NCBI GenBank assembly: GCA_032622095.1
Contig: CP136068.1
Location: 134,795,989 to 134,859,988 of the forward strand
Direction of reading: 5' to 3'
Length of the DNA: 64,000 nucleotides
From: Siphonodentalium dalli
Lineage: Eukaryota; Mollusca; Scaphopoda; Gadilida; Siphonodentaliidae
The notes below the pieces were generated by a model. That model was not told the DNA's origin and made no database searches. It saw only the letters and a list, made by a program, of their open reading frames with translations. The first letter of the stretch is position 1; the number at the start of each line of letters is the position of its first letter. Position numbers and translations under genes: made by a program. Shown piece after piece: positions 1 through 13,070 of the stretch.

Positions 1-620
1 TAGAAAATATCTGCTAATAATTATTTGATTGACAGCTGCGGAAAGGTCCATTGTCCGAATCAACAAGATAAGTATGACCTTAAACAACTTGGGTCAATAT
101 TTTTGGGACCTTTTCATGACCCGCTGAATTGCAGAATAGCACATGTGGGGCTACCACGAGACAGTTCTCAAAGAAACATTTTGAGATGTGCTGGACACAC
201 TCGACCTGCTGAGGTGACGACAGCCTGGACATTTTTAGAACAATTGAGTTCGTCACACAGTCTTGTACTCATTTTCCGCCATTTAAGTTGCGTTATTTTG
301 GTAACGGCCGTGTACTACACTTGCATAGTTCGAAAGCAGATAACGGGCTTTATCAATTGTCACAAAAACGCGGTCTTTCCTAGCACTCCCTGTCATAGAC
401 GGCGTGGAGACGGAAACAGGTTCTTCTTGAATGATGGTGACTAAATCCCGCCGACAGCCCATAATAACAGCATCCATTATAATTATCCACCATTCCCGCA
501 GCCATGTTACTAGAGTATTTTTAAATTTGAACAAAATAATTATTTTCGTTATCTTTGAGCAATAATTAGGTGATTTAATTCCTGAGCGGAGGCGCGAACT
601 GCATTGCTTCCATAAAGAAG
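1..620. other. No gene seen
   Basis: Open frames of 139 and 83 codons on opposite strands overlap and show no recognisable domain or splice logic. No repeat structure was noticed. Confidence 0.4.
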
Positions 621-880
621 TACCTCATTGCTTATAAACATAATCCATGTCTCAGTCATGTAAGGTTAAACACTGATGATTTTTGGCCGCCATTATGGAT
701 TATTCTTCTGCTATTACAAAATTAATCAAGCGTGTGTCACCAATCTAACACTTTCTATACATTTGCCGCCATTTTGACTGCCATGATAGATTATAGTGAC
801 TAGTTTAGGCACCAATGGGATTTAATGGTATAGGTAATAACAGCGTGTGCTTAACTCCCTCAGTTTGAGTACATTTCACA

Positions 881-1920
881 TTGTGATATGGCTAGTGAGA
901 TTGTGATATGGCTAGTGAGATTGTGATATGGCTAGTGAGATTGTGATATGGCTAGTGAGATTGTGATATGGCTAGTGAGATTGTGATATGGCTAGTGAGA
1001 TTGTGATATGGCTAGTGAGATTGTGATATGGCTAGTGAGATTGTGATATGGCTAGTGAGATTGTGATATGGCTAGTGAGATTGTGATATGGCTAGTGAGA
1101 TTGTGATATGGCTAGTGAGATTGTGATATGGCTAGTGAGATTGTGATATGGCTAGTGAGATTGTGATATGGCTAGTGAGATTGTGATATGGCTAGTGAGA
1201 TTGTGATATGGCTAGTGAGATTGTGATATGGCTAGTGAGATTGTGATATGGCTAGTGAGATTGTGATATGGCTAGTGAGATTGTGATATGGCTAGTGAGA
1301 TTGTGATATGGCTAGTGAGATTGTGATATGGCTAGTGAGATTGTGATATGGCTAGTGAGATTGTGATATGGCTAGTGAGATTGTGATATGGCTAGTGAGA
1401 TTGTGATATGGCTAGTGAGATTGTGATATGGCTAGTGAGATTGTGATATGGCTAGTGAGATTGTGATATGGCTAGTGAGATTGTGATATGGCTAGTGAGA
1501 TTGTGATATGGCTAGTGAGATTGTGATATGGCTAGTGAGATTGTGATATGGCTAGTGAGATTGTGATATGGCTAGTGAGATTGTGATATGGCTAGTGAGA
1601 TTGTGATATGGCTAGTGAGATTGTGATATGGCTAGTGAGATTGTGATATGGCTAGTGAGATTGTGATATGGCTAGTGAGATTGTGATATGGCTAGTGAGA
1701 TTGTGATATGGCTAGTGAGATTGTGATATGGCTAGTGAGATTGTGATATGGCTAGTGAGATTGTGATATGGCTAGTGAGATTGTGATATGGCTAGTGAGA
1801 TTGTGATATGGCTAGTGAGATTGTGATATGGCTAGTGAGATTGTGATATGGCTAGTGAGATTGTGATATGGCTAGTGAGATTGTGATATGGCTAGTGAGA
1901 TTGTGATATGGCTAGTGAGA
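881..1920 (+). repeat. Perfect tandem array, 52 x 20 bp
   Basis: The unit ttgtgatatggctagtgaga is repeated 52 times without a single difference (1040 bp). There are no spacers, so it is not CRISPR. Twenty bases is not a multiple of three, and every unit carries in-frame stops (tag, tga). Perfect identity indicates very recent expansion or an assembly-collapsed array. Confidence 0.97.
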
Positions 1921-2211
1921 TCAAACAGAAATAACAAGTGTCATGTCTCCAATGCAGATTAGCCAAATCCACGCATCAACCACAACATGTAAACGAATAA
2001 GGACGAGATATAGAATTTTCTGTAAATTTATCGCCATATTGACTGCCATCATAAACCATAGTGACCACTTCAGTCCCTAATGAGAATGGTTTTTGTCGGT
2101 AATACTTACCCTGGCTTATCTCGTTCAGATATGTTCATTTCACATTAAAATGTGGCTAGAAACCGAAAGTGAGTATTCGGTGAAATTTCATAGTATGTTC
2201 TTTAAAACATT

Positions 2212-2230
2212 TGGGGGGGGGGGGGGGGGG
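2212..2230 (+). repeat. Poly(G) tract
   Basis: About 18 consecutive G within AT-rich DNA. It can form a G-quadruplex and is prone to length error. Confidence 0.9.
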
Positions 2231-2529
2231 TGGAAGTAGCTGAAAACAAAGGAATAACAAATTTAACTGCCCAAATAATCGTAGGACATGAATAATTGGA
2301 AAACATATACCACCAGCTCGAAAAAGTAGAAACGGAAAAAGAAGATATGAGAATAAAGCATATATAGTGAAAATGTGTCTATTTTCTAATTCAGTCACCA
2401 TTTTTGGCAGCCATTTTGCTATTGGAGTATCGATTTATCCTGTAAAATATAGAACAACTAGCAAATTAGCCCGCCACTGGCGGGATTGGTCCCATGGCTT
2501 TGGTCGATCCATTAATTTTTGTTTTTCAA

Positions 2530-2965
2530 GGTAACCCCGTACGTCGCTGCCACCGCTGATGCCCGAAATATCGCCCAAGGTGATTTGCGGGTACCCGTGT
2601 CAAGGTCATGTTGGGTGGACAAAATAACCCGAGAAAAATTATTTCCCGTCCCGAGTTGACCATACATAACAAATTTCACATCGATGTCACCGCTGACTAC
2701 CGAGATATCACACAAGGTCATTTGTGGGTACCCGTTTCAAGGTCAAGTTCACCTCGGACGGACAAACTGACCCGACGAAAATCTCCCCCGTCCATTGGAA
2801 CCCCTAAGTACGAAAATTCGTCTCGATATCCCCAGTTTCCGAGAGAGACGGTCAAATGCGATGATACTTCCAGTGGCTTTTTACCCGTAGATAGCAAGTT
2901 TGGGCTCAATCGGTCGAGCCGTTTTCGAGTCTATAAAGGATATACATACACACACATATATATAG
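2530..2965 (+). repeat. Dispersed repeat with internal ~125 bp tandem duplication
   Basis: The segment with 'caccgctga...gatatc.c.caaggt.atttg.gggtacccgt.tcaaggtca' occurs at about 2545-2610 and again at 2685-2745. The 3' end (tcggtcgagccgttttcgag, then a cacacacatatatata tail) resembles the ends of invertebrate dispersed repeats. The 122-codon frame across it is a shadow. Confidence 0.5.
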
Positions 2966-3049
2966 GGATATCTTAAAATATATAGTAGATATAATAGCAA
3001 CCCAATAATGTATATATTTGTATACATTTTATGAGATATTCTCTCTAAC

Positions 3050-3720
3050 AAAACGGATTAAACTGATTTAGTTCATAGTTTGTAACACGTCGGACGCCAT
3101 CTTGGATTCAGGAAATGCTCAAGGGTGTGAACTCCACACCCACCCAGAAACCATGCACATACCATCCAGAATGACAATCTGCACAGAAAAAAAACTTTAA
3201 CAGAGGATTTTTACTCACCCCTAAAATACTTTCGACCCTTGTTGGGACCCACCCACCCCCGCGTCAAATGTTTTTTCCGTTTTCGGCAGTTTTTTTCCAA
3301 CCATTTTTGGACACCCACCCACCCACCACTAAAACAGAGATTTACGGGGAAAATTCACTGTAAACAGCTGTATATGAATTTGTGTGCATACTATTTGTCA
3401 TGGATGTTAACATTGACATGTAAATAGGAACGAGTCATTTTGGGGTCATTCGGCCAAAAAACATGGCTGCCAGCGGCCATCTTGGATTTCAAAATTTGCA
3501 ACAAAATACAACACGATAACTGCCTGCAGTCAGTTTTAGCAGTTAGAATTACATTATTTCTCTTATTCTAAGGTGTTTTAAGCCAAACTCATTGAGTTGC
3601 GGAAAAAATTGTTTGTTAGTCCTATCGAACACCCACCCACCCCGACATACGTGCCCGAAAATCCCCCCCCCCCCCCCCCCCGCCCCCCCCCACTGGTAGC
3701 ATTGCTGAAATTTCAAAAAA
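3050..3720. repeat. C-rich region with acccacccaccc motifs and a poly(C) tract
   Basis: 'cacccacccac' blocks occur at about 3139, 3249, 3311 and 3632, and there is a ~16 bp poly(C) at 3663-3680. 'gccatcttggatt' occurs at 3101 and 3477 as a direct repeat, suggesting a partial tandem duplication. No gene seen. Confidence 0.5.
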
Positions 3721-3997
3721 TCTCAATTTCAAACAATCAGGTTGAAGGGAAAAATCATTATCCTTTATAACTAATGTATGCTGAAGTTTTATAACACCAC
3801 TTGTTTAATCTCACAATATGAGAGATATGTTTGAGTTATGTAAAAAAAAAGGTGGTTTTACAAATTAAAATAAACCATTTTTTTCATGTCGGTCGATAAA
3901 GAGTTTGACATGAAATATTAAAATAAAAAACACACTGCATTATCTAGACTATGAACCCAAAACTTATGGCAAGCCGTTTTCACAGTTTCGATTTATT

Positions 3998-4250
3998 TGG
4001 ACCTAAGTGCAATTATCTGTACTTAAGTGCAAATATTTGCACTTAATTCCAAACAGCGAGTTATACTTAAGTCCAAATACCACATAATTGTGAATTCGGC
4101 GAATTGTACTTAAGTGTAAATTAATTACACTTAAGTATAAATACTTATATTTTCGTCTATTTGCACTTAAGTCCAATTCCTTGTCGAATTCACAATTATG
4201 TGGTACTTGCACTTCAGTACAATTCATTTGCCCTTAAGTGCAATTAAACT
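3998..4250. repeat. Foldback built from ACTTAAGTGCA palindromes
   Basis: About ten copies of the palindrome-like motif (t/g)(c/a)acttaagtgcaa lie in both orientations. An inverted pair, ccacataattgtgaattcg at 4080-4098 and cgaattcacaattatgtgg at 4184-4202, brackets the centre. No TSD was defined. Confidence 0.7.
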
Positions 4251-5317
4251 GTAAAAGAAACACACCAATCAGAGATTAAGCTGGTCTGGTGTTGCTCATA
4301 GGGCGGACATTTTGGGAAAATGGTTAGAGTCATGTCAGAATTAACTGCACAATATTTATCTAACAAACAATTAGCTGGTTTCTAATGAACATTTGCACTT
4401 AAGGTAATTTTTTTGTTCTGGGGACCTGTATTTCTCGACTCCTTGACCGATTTGGGCGGCGACCATTTTGAATCGCGGTGGGATATGTGTGGGTGTGTAC
4501 GCCTGCAAATGGCTGCAAAAAACTAAAATATGCAATGGAAAATTCACGAATGGGGTGCCTTCTGAAAGGCCAGCATAATGTTCAAGACAAATGCTCATAT
4601 ATTGTTGGACATTCCACAGATCGTAATAGTAATATGTGGAAAAATAATTCAGATATTAATCTATATATATTTACGAATGTCCGCCATATATAAACTAACA
4701 TGAGACCATCTAGAGGACTCAACATGGGGTCTATTATGGGCGGCCATTCGGTCGGAAATTACATGAAATAAAAGTTAATGGTGGTTTGTGAAAACCAGTA
4801 GTCTCCATTTTCAAACCAATAGTCGTTCTTGAATTCAATAAGAGACAATTCCGTTTTAATAGATATAGATTCATAATCAATGTTGACCGATGCAGAATTA
4901 ATGTTCTATTTTAATAACTCATATCGCTGGCATGCAGGTTATAAATTGCGGGATTATATACATATGTGCTAGCTAATGAATAATATTATTAGATTGACTT
5001 AATAAATAACATCTAATAAATATTCATCATCTTATTCACAAATTTAAGGAGTTCTTCAGGCATACGACCACTATTATGACGACCGTGTCGTTATTTGTTT
5101 AAAATACGTATCAATTGACATATACGCACCCGTTCCCTCATTAAAATCAACATATTTCGCCCATGTTAGGGGACCTCCGCGAATTCTAGGACATTCGCAA
5201 ATGGACCTATACTGCAAATCGTCACACCGACATGACATTGGGAATTTCCATGTTTATTTATATATTTCTGACGTCACATAAACAAAGTTTCTTCACCAGA
5301 GACCTCTAACGTTAATT

Positions 5318-5560
5318 CGGGTTTTAGTTATTAGTTTTACAATAAGTTATTAGTTATACAATAAGGTCTATTAGTTTTACATAAGCTATTAGTTTTACAA
5401 TAAGTTAATTACGGTTTTAGTTATTAGTTTTACAATAACTTATTAGTTTTACAAGGTCTATTAATTTAACAATAAGTTATTAGTTTTACAATAAGTTAAT
5501 TACGGTTTTAGTTATTAGTTTTACAATAAGTTATTAGTTTTACAATAAGGTCTATTACAT
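5318..5560 (+). repeat. Minisatellite of ttattagttttacaataag
   Basis: About a dozen irregular copies of ttagttttacaataag, with interspersed 'ggtctat' and 'ttaattacggttt' variants. They lie inside the long-TIR element. Confidence 0.8.
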
Positions 5561-5696
5561 GTAGTTTGACAACGATAATCACTGATCGTGGGAAATCGTC
5601 TATTGGTTTGAAATATGTCTATTGATTAAGAAAATATGGCTATTGAAACGGAATGTACGTTTATTGAGTATGCGATAGCTGTACTAATTGTCTGTT

Positions 5697-6240
5697 ATTG
5701 TCCCCCGAAAAAATTATTTTTGGGGGACTATTGTAATCAGCCGCGTCCGTGCGTGCGTCCGTCCGGAGTTATAACTCCAGTAATGATCATCCGATTTGAT
5801 TGAAACCTGGTATGTAGGTGGTGCTCTGCAATTCTGGGTTTTATCCGGTGTTCTTTTATGGAGTTATTTCCCTTTTTCAACTTTTTTTTTACTTGGAAAA
5901 TTTCTCACTTTTTCGGTTTCCGGATGATATCTCAAGTTTGGATACTTTAATTGCAAATACCGTTTTTATGTGGATCAGTCATATCAAGATACAGGTTGAG
6001 TTTGAATTTGAGTTTGATCCGATGATTTTTCCTAGAGTTATGGACTTTTTTCGAGTTAGAAAATTCAATTATTCTTGTTTTTTCTTTGGTTTCCGATGAT
6101 AACTCAAGTTTTGGATTGTTTAATTGGAAATTCCGTTTTTTTTGTGAGTCATTGATATCAAAATACAGGTCAAGATCGAATTTGAGTTTGATCCAATGAT
6201 TTTTCCCAGAGTTATGGGCCTTTCGACTTTGAATTTTTTT
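5697..6240 (+). repeat. Dispersed repeat with hairpin head and duplicated ~155 bp body
   Basis: It starts with a hairpin (tcccccg...cggggga type, 5701-5729), then cgtccgtgcgtgcgtccgtcc. The block from 'gatgataactcaagtttggat' to 'agagttatggacttt' occurs at about 5925-6050 and again at 6095-6225. The 93-codon frame here is a shadow. Confidence 0.6.
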
Positions 6241-7149
6241 TTTATAATTTTCTGTATGAGGGTGCCTTCATGGTGTATTCATCTCCTCATACAGTTTTGA
6301 TCGTAGATATTTGAAACTTCAGAGTATTTCTACCCACATATTGGAGATGTGCAACATGTATATAGATGACGGAAAAATTATTTCTTTACGGAATTATTAA
6401 CCCTTTCGACTTTGAACATTTCAACATTTTTCTTTTATTTCTTTAACAATGCGGCGTCGACTTGCCACGTTTTCGGGGAACACTGTGGTCGGCTGACCTT
6501 TTATTAGATATTAGTTGAACAATGAATACTATTAAATTAAAATAGAACATTAATTCTGCATCGGTCAACATTGATTATGAATCTATATATATTAAAACGG
6601 ACTTGTCTCTTATTGAATCCATAAACGACTATTGGTTTGAAAATGGAGACTATTGGTTTTCACAAACCACCATTAACTTATATTTCATGTAATTTCCCAC
6701 CGAATGGTCGCCCATAGTCTATCTACTGTTTTGTGACATTATATATGATCAGATTTTATTTAAAAATGTCATATTCACGTCAATGTTCTCCACATGACAA
6801 TTGTGTTTTCGCGAATTTGTAGCTACGCTGTGTGAATATTCAGGCTGTCAGAGATACTCACCACAATTATGATAAGGAGAATCAACGAGACCTTCACAAT
6901 ATCCAATAAGACCGAAGCAGGAGCAAATTTTTTTTTAGACACACGTTAGTAAAATGATACCTTTTCAAAGTAGTTGTTTACTCGGGTAAAATGAGGTAGT
7001 TTATTGTCATATCTAACCAACCGTCATCCTACACAAAACGGCATTGACAGCGTAATTTTAGCCTGCATTCAAACTCGATATCGCAACTAAATTTGCGATA
7101 TTCTCGTCACACATTTACATGCGTGGGCATATTTCCATAAGTGGAATAT

Positions 7150-7972
7150 AACCGTGCGGGGGTGTCACAGAAAGCCATTGATACACGCACGGTGGTCACG
7201 GCCGAGCAGAAGTGGCGATATTAATCCATGTTTGCCAGATTCAGCCACAATTACAAATTTGTGCGGCAATAACAAGACTCGCAGCCCGGACCACCGGTAT
7301 ACGTAGTGGAACCACCGTCGACTACATTCACGAAGAAACAAGGGCGAATCACCCACCAAAGCCTGGCAATTAACCCGCAAAATGCCGCCGTCGCCGAATA
7401 TGTTTACGACCAGTCTAGTTAATAACTAGACCAAGGTTTCCTTTCAGTCAACTCTCAAAGTTGAAAGTAATGACAATTAGGTCTGGTTTTAATAAGACTG
7501 GTTTACGGCTAACGAAGCTACCAGTCCGGACCGCCCTGTTGCGTCTAGTGGTGAGTTTAGTGGCCATATCTGTGCATGGGTGTCATGGAAACCCACATTC
7601 ACACGGACGGTGGTCACGGCCAAACAGAAGTGCCGATATTAACCCCTAAACTTACCAGATTCAGCAAGAATTACAAAATTGTACCCTCAACAAGACTCGC
7701 AGCCCGGACCCCCGTGTCGCCGTCGTACAGCTAATAACTCCTTACGTATATGTTGTGGAACTACCGTCGACTACACACACGAAGAAACAAGTGCGAATCA
7801 CCAACCAAAGCCTGGCAATTAACCCCCAAAATGCCGCCGTCGCCGAATATGTTTACGAAGCTAATAGTTGGGACCAGCCTGGACCGGCCCTGCTGCGTCT
7901 AGTGGTGATTTTAGTGGCCATATCTGTGCGTGGGTGTCATGGAAACCCACATACGCACGGCCGATGGTCACG
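7150..7972 (+). repeat. Dispersed repeat, three tandem copies (third interrupted)
   Basis: A unit containing gtgtcatggaaacccaca, ggtcacggccaaacagaag and gactcgcagcccggac occurs from about 7160, 7580 and 7932. The third copy is cut at 7972 and resumes at 17574. The cgtcgactacac / gccgccgtcgccgaatat part at 7310-7410 is repeated at 7770-7855. Confidence 0.8.
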
Positions 7973-8142
7973 TCACCTCGAAACAGTGCGCATAAATGCG
8001 CGGTACAACTAAAACAGTTATTGTGCAGGTGGGGTTGAATTCAAACATTTATATTAGAAAAATATAGTAGTAGAAAGGTTTCAGTTGCGATTTGTAATGT
8101 TTTTTTTTAACATTTTATTAGATAGAGTGTGTGGTAGAATCT

Positions 8143-10340
8143 TTTATTTGCATAAAATATGCATGCACCAAACCATTTTTCCATAAAAAATACTATTTTT
8201 AATCGTTTATTTGCATAAGAGTCAGTACTGTATTCCGCTTTTATGCATACAAAAATCTCCAAAAATTTAGATGAGAAGTGATAAAAAAGGTCACCCCATG
8301 ATGCCGAATTGATCGCAATATGTAAATAAAATTTAGTTTAAAATACGCATTCGCATACGAGAGCGAAGACTTTCGAACCGTACTTTTCGTTACACACGTG
8401 CATTTCTATAACATCATGCTTCTGTTCACCCATATTTCCTGTATGTTTCCTTATTTTTTGTGAATTGCATCATTTATTAAAATGTGTATATATTTATTTA
8501 TTTGTTGAATTGTGTCAGCTTCATAAAATGCAAGTTTGTAAACTCCTACGCAATTATTCCAGTTTCGCGGTCAGTTTCAGTTGAAACCGAACGCACCGGT
8601 ATGACAGAAACTGTTCATGGACAGTTAGTGATATTTATAGAGTTTAACAATTTATTATATAATTTTAAGTTTTGCTCCATTGAAATTTTTTTAATAAAAA
8701 TTATATCAGTTTAGTTAGAGTTTTTTCAGTTGAGAAACTACCAATCTTGTCTGTATTGACGATTTCTCCCTTCAGCTGGGAGATAATGTGGCAATCAAAA
8801 TGACTCAGAAACATCTCTTCAAAAATGAATTAGAGATACTGAGGTCCCTAGTTATATCGATTAAATTCACGTTACATTTCAAACGCTTTTGAAATACACG
8901 GTTGTGGGTGCACCTACATGATATATACGTATTTTTTTCGCGACTGTTTCTGAAAATTCCAAATCTGCGCACATTTTTGAACATACCATGTGTTCTCACT
9001 TTTATAAGGCAAGTGATGTAATTTACTATTTACAGGTAGGGCCCATTATTTTGCTCTTATGCCACTTCGTTACAGAAGAGACATTGCGTTGAGGGACAAG
9101 ATGTAACGAACAAAAGATATGTGGAAATCTTGGATATTGATGACCTACGGTTTATTATCATTGAGAGTAATGTCAGACCATTATTCAATTACACATGCAA
9201 GTTTCCATAAGTATTTTTCAACAATATCTACATGTATAGACGGATGAGCAAACTCGAAATTTTGAAAATGGGACATGAGTTTTAGTGGAAATTCAGCTAT
9301 AAAAGTGACGGGTATGGAATGAATATATATATCGCTACACTATACATGTGTACGGTGTATATTTTATAGATATCAATGCGGGCCATATATAAAATCAAAA
9401 TTTGTCAGCATATATCTTGTCTGGAAGACGCTAGTGTCAAAGGACAAGAATGTGGGCCAAAATTGATAATGACTCATATAAGTAGGGAATGGACGCAGGC
9501 TACTATGGTCAGGTCATGGATCCATGCTGATTTAGTTGTGGCATTATCCAGACAGGATCACTGGCCATCTATATGTATATGACTTGCATCCAGCCCCTTA
9601 TAATGCCATATCTAGGCCACAAACAAGCCATGCGTATGCTACGGGCCCTTGCATATACCATGGACCCATGCAGGTCCCTTTATATAAAACAACAGGTGCC
9701 TATATTTATGACATGCATCCAGGTCCCTACATAAATCCATGGAACCAGGCCTACATGTATATATACCGTCGACCCAGTCCACTATCGACGGCATGGACAC
9801 AGTAGTTAGGACACCTCGTGGTAAGCCATTCACAGACACCCCTATATATATGCAGGCCATCCATGCATGACCCAATACATAGGTATTGGACTGACGACAC
9901 ATGTATGTCCATATAGGTATAGTATATTGGAAATGGACATCAGCTCCTAAGGGTAGGTCATGGTTCTCAGTCTGAAATAGATCGGCATAGGCTACGCCTC
10001 TGTAAGCGGGAAAAGGACCCATTTCGAAGTATCGACATACATATGCCATAGCTAGGTAAGACAAACAGTTAGTTCCTAATGTAAGGCAAATATTATTCAG
10101 GATGCCATCGGCATGTGTTAAGAATATATTCTGCATGGATGACATGGACTAATATAGTGCGGTCAGTTTGCAGACAGGTGCCCTCAAAAATGTGGGTCAA
10201 TGTTATTACAAGCCTGTCTAATGGCTCATTAAAATGTATCCCATTTGTCGATTTATGGCAGATACAGTCATAACCTTCATGCATGTACATGTCATTCTAA
10301 TCAAAATGAACTAAATGGTAATAACTTAAAGGTACATTTG
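8143..10340. other. Interior of the 9.6 kb element, no gene recognised
   Basis: AT-rich at first. From 9440 to 9990 it is rich in irregular catgca.ccaggtccct and tatata words. The longest frame (168 codons, minus strand, 9639-10145) runs through these repeats, has no recognisable domain and is not called. Confidence 0.4.
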
Positions 10341-10704
10341 TCAATAGACCTTGTTGCCTAGCAACACTTTCAATTGCAATATCAACCTGAAATAGGTTTA
10401 AATTGTGTCGGTACACCACACCACACCATTTAATGATGCATTATTTGTCAATATAAGCACAAAATGAAACAGATATATCATACCGACAGCGTTTTGTCAA
10501 TGGTGGGTATGTCCCCTAGCAACTGTTAACATCCCTGTAAGAATGAAACACACTATCACTATGTGCAGTTTAGTTTTAAAAAAATGCCATAATATCAGTC
10601 ATATGCTGTCATATGTACATTTTTCAATTTTGGATATGTCCATAGCAACCATTACCACTCATGTTAGTGAGAAATATGGTAATTTTCCAGTCATTCCAAC
10701 ACAA
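10340..10704 (+). repeat. Dispersed repeat block 'cctagcaac...gtcatatg'
   Basis: The block with ctagcaactgtta, gccataatatcagtcatatg and agcaaccattaccac is repeated in diverged form at 12550-12810. Confidence 0.6.
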
Positions 10705-12540
10705 ACAAGACAGTCAATGACTGTGGGGTCGCTCACCAGACTGTAAAGTCAGAGAAGACTGTGAATATGAAGACTACAATAGTCAGTACATTATTATAAC
10801 GTAATAAATTTTTCTAAATTTAAATTTTAATTAAATTTTTTTTTTTATGAAAAAATTGAGCAAGGAGTAAAATCTAAATGTTTTTTTTTATTTAAAGATG
10901 TTTTTTTTTTGTTAAATTGAGAAAGGAGTTAAATCTAAAAAAATAAATCTAAGTTTTTTTTAAAAAGATTTTGACACTGGCTCTGTCCATGTTTGCCCCA
11001 GTGACCCAATTTAAATCTGAACCACAGTAAACCAGGCACCCTCCATACCAAATATAAGCTTAATAGGCCCAATGGTGTAGAGTAACGCACCCCTATCCCT
11101 TATCTTATTCAAGGGACGTGATGGTACATACCAATATATCAATCTAAACTTATCGATGGGAAGGGAATATAATCTGAACTCTAGCTGCCCCAAACATTCC
11201 ACAGGGTCTGACCTTCTGGCGCGACCTGAACTGGTAGTAGGGAGTTATGCAAGGCTAGCCACAAAGGAAAGCCAGTATGATGTAACCACTTCAGTTCACC
11301 CATCGGTCAAGACGAACAAAGGAAGATACTAATGACCGCTATAAGTCACTAGCGTATATATAAACCAAATATTAATCTACTCAATTAGTTCTGGCTCTTC
11401 AGACATATTTGGCAGATGCCAACATCGGCTCGCTAATTAATACGCGACGCCTTCCTTCCATGGCATCCAAGATGATTCACCATTATATATTGTTACCTAC
11501 ACTTGCTGCTTACCACATGTTAGAGATGAATAAAATTTATACAGAGAACAGTCTTATTCATTCACAATGGTTCTTGAGAAGAAGTTGTTTTAAGAATTAC
11601 TAGGGAAATAGTTATGGCCCTGGCTTCGCAACTATTTGACTTGGTGATCTCATTTGAACAAATCTGAATATGAGTCACCTTGAGAACACCCACACCAAAT
11701 ATGAACCCATTCGGTTTTATGGGTCTGGAGAAGATGTTTAAACAATTTTTGATGGATGGACGATGAGTGATGACTATATCCGGTAGCTCCACCGGAGACT
11801 TTGCCTCAAGTGAGCTTAAAACTATAATCAGTACCAAACTTGAACTCAACAACTCAAATAGTTTGTCTTATGGAGGGGGTTAAAGTTTTTGAGTGAGTGG
11901 CTGATTCTTAAACTTATAAAGCTGTCTCCATTAGAAACAGTCTCAATCAACAAAAGGTGGTACACACAGAACTACAGAACCATTATTAGGGTAGAAATTA
12001 ATTCACTGAAAGGAAGTGTTAAAACTGTATAGATGACCTATTTCGACAGACCCACCATTTGAACAAATTCCTTTACCTGTAACCAGTAATAGTTCATATG
12101 AGTAGAGACTGAAGGCCCCTGGGAATACATTTGACATTCAATTTCAAAATTAATTACCAAAACGTCCCAGGATCCGTCCACATTTGACCCAGTGACCTCA
12201 TTTGAACAAATCTGAACCCCAGTCACCCAAGGACCATTCATACCAAATATGAACCCATTCGGACCAGTGGAATTTGAGAAGTCATTTTAAGAATTAATAT
12301 GGTGGGAAAGAGTTATGGTCATAGCTTCGCAACTATTTGACATGGTGACCTCATTTGAACAAATCTGAATGTGAGTCATCTAGGGAACATCCACACCAAA
12401 TATGAACCCATTCGGTCCTATAGATCTGAAGAAGATGTTCAAGAATTGTTGACAGACGGATGGACGGAACGACGGATGGACGGACGAGGAGTGATGACTA
12501 TAGCTCCACCGGAGACTTCATCTCAGGTGAGCTAAAAACA
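10704..12540 (+). repeat. Mollusc-type dispersed repeats (aacaagacagtc ... caggtgagctaaa)
   Basis: The head aacaagacagtcaatgactg is followed by gtggggtcgctcaccagact. Bodies are built of ~150 bp units (gttatggccctggcttcgca, then ccaaatatgaacccattcgg). They end in 'ggacgga...gatgactat' and (cc)ggagacttc.tctcaggtgagc at about 11820 and 12538. They are probably remnants of two stacked copies. Confidence 0.65.
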
Positions 12541-13070
12541 ACTATTGTAATAGTTGTTAAAATTGCCATTAATTTCTGTCATATGTATATTTTTGATTTT
12601 GGTTATCTTCCTAGCAACTGTTACCACCCATGTAAGTAAGAAATATGGTACATTTCCTATCAGATCCACATAAACAACAACTAATATAATTATTTTCATC
12701 ATAAAATGACAGTCATGGCATAGTTTAGTTTGTTAAAAACTGCCATAATATTAGTCATATGCACATTTCTTCGATTTCGAGTAGTTGCATAGCAACCGTT
12801 GCTAAGGAAGGACCTCCCGCGAATGCCTCCATACCTGAAAATTACCAATAGTGCACGGGGAACATATTTTCCAAGTGTCATGCTTTTATCACCTTTTGCA
12901 CAATTGTTACACCAAGCGCCTGGACTAACTTAGAATCTGCCAAAAATTATTCCATCATCAGTGTTCACGCTGTCGGTAGCCAAATTGGCCAATGGCCAAT
13001 CTCTTTCGAATTAGGCTAATAAAAATTTCATTGAAAAGTTTTTGTTACCCCAATTGAGGACGGAAAGCTA
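12540..13070 (+). repeat. Diverged second copy of the 'cctagcaac' block
   Basis: It resembles 10540-10700, with gccataatattagtcatatg and catagcaaccgttgc. The rest to 13070 shows no feature. Confidence 0.45.

Larger units (their letters stand above)
640..2440. repeat. Degenerate ~170 bp dispersed unit flanking the 20 bp array
   Basis: The segment 760-900 (cgccattttgactgccat, then atagtgac, then catttcacatt and the tggctag motif) recurs in diverged form at 2030-2160 and partly at 670-700 and 2400-2430. The 20 bp array is an expansion of the tgtgatatggctag part of this unit. Confidence 0.6.
4735..6716. mobile_element. Long-TIR DNA element, 1982 bp
   Basis: The left end (TATGGGCGGCCATTCGGT..., 4735 to about 4918) is the inverted copy of the right end (about 6527-6716, ...ACCGAATGGTCGCCCATA). 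Both ~185 bp arms include the caaaccaatagtc and atgttgaccgatgcag stretches. GTCTAT flanks it on both sides (4729-4734 and 6717-6722) as a likely 6 bp TSD. It has no coding capacity. The interior holds an ATTAGTTTTAC minisatellite and a nested repeat. Confidence 0.8.

Noticed and set aside
881-1920. CRISPR array
   Set aside because: Units are contiguous with no spacers, and the surrounding DNA is eukaryotic in character.
2608-2976. 122-codon plus frame
   Set aside because: It coincides with a duplicated dispersed repeat; no domain, and a mirrored open frame on the minus strand.
9639-10145. 168-codon minus frame as a gene
   Set aside because: It runs through short irregular repeats (catgcatccaggtccc), has no recognisable domain, and overlaps open frames on the other strand.
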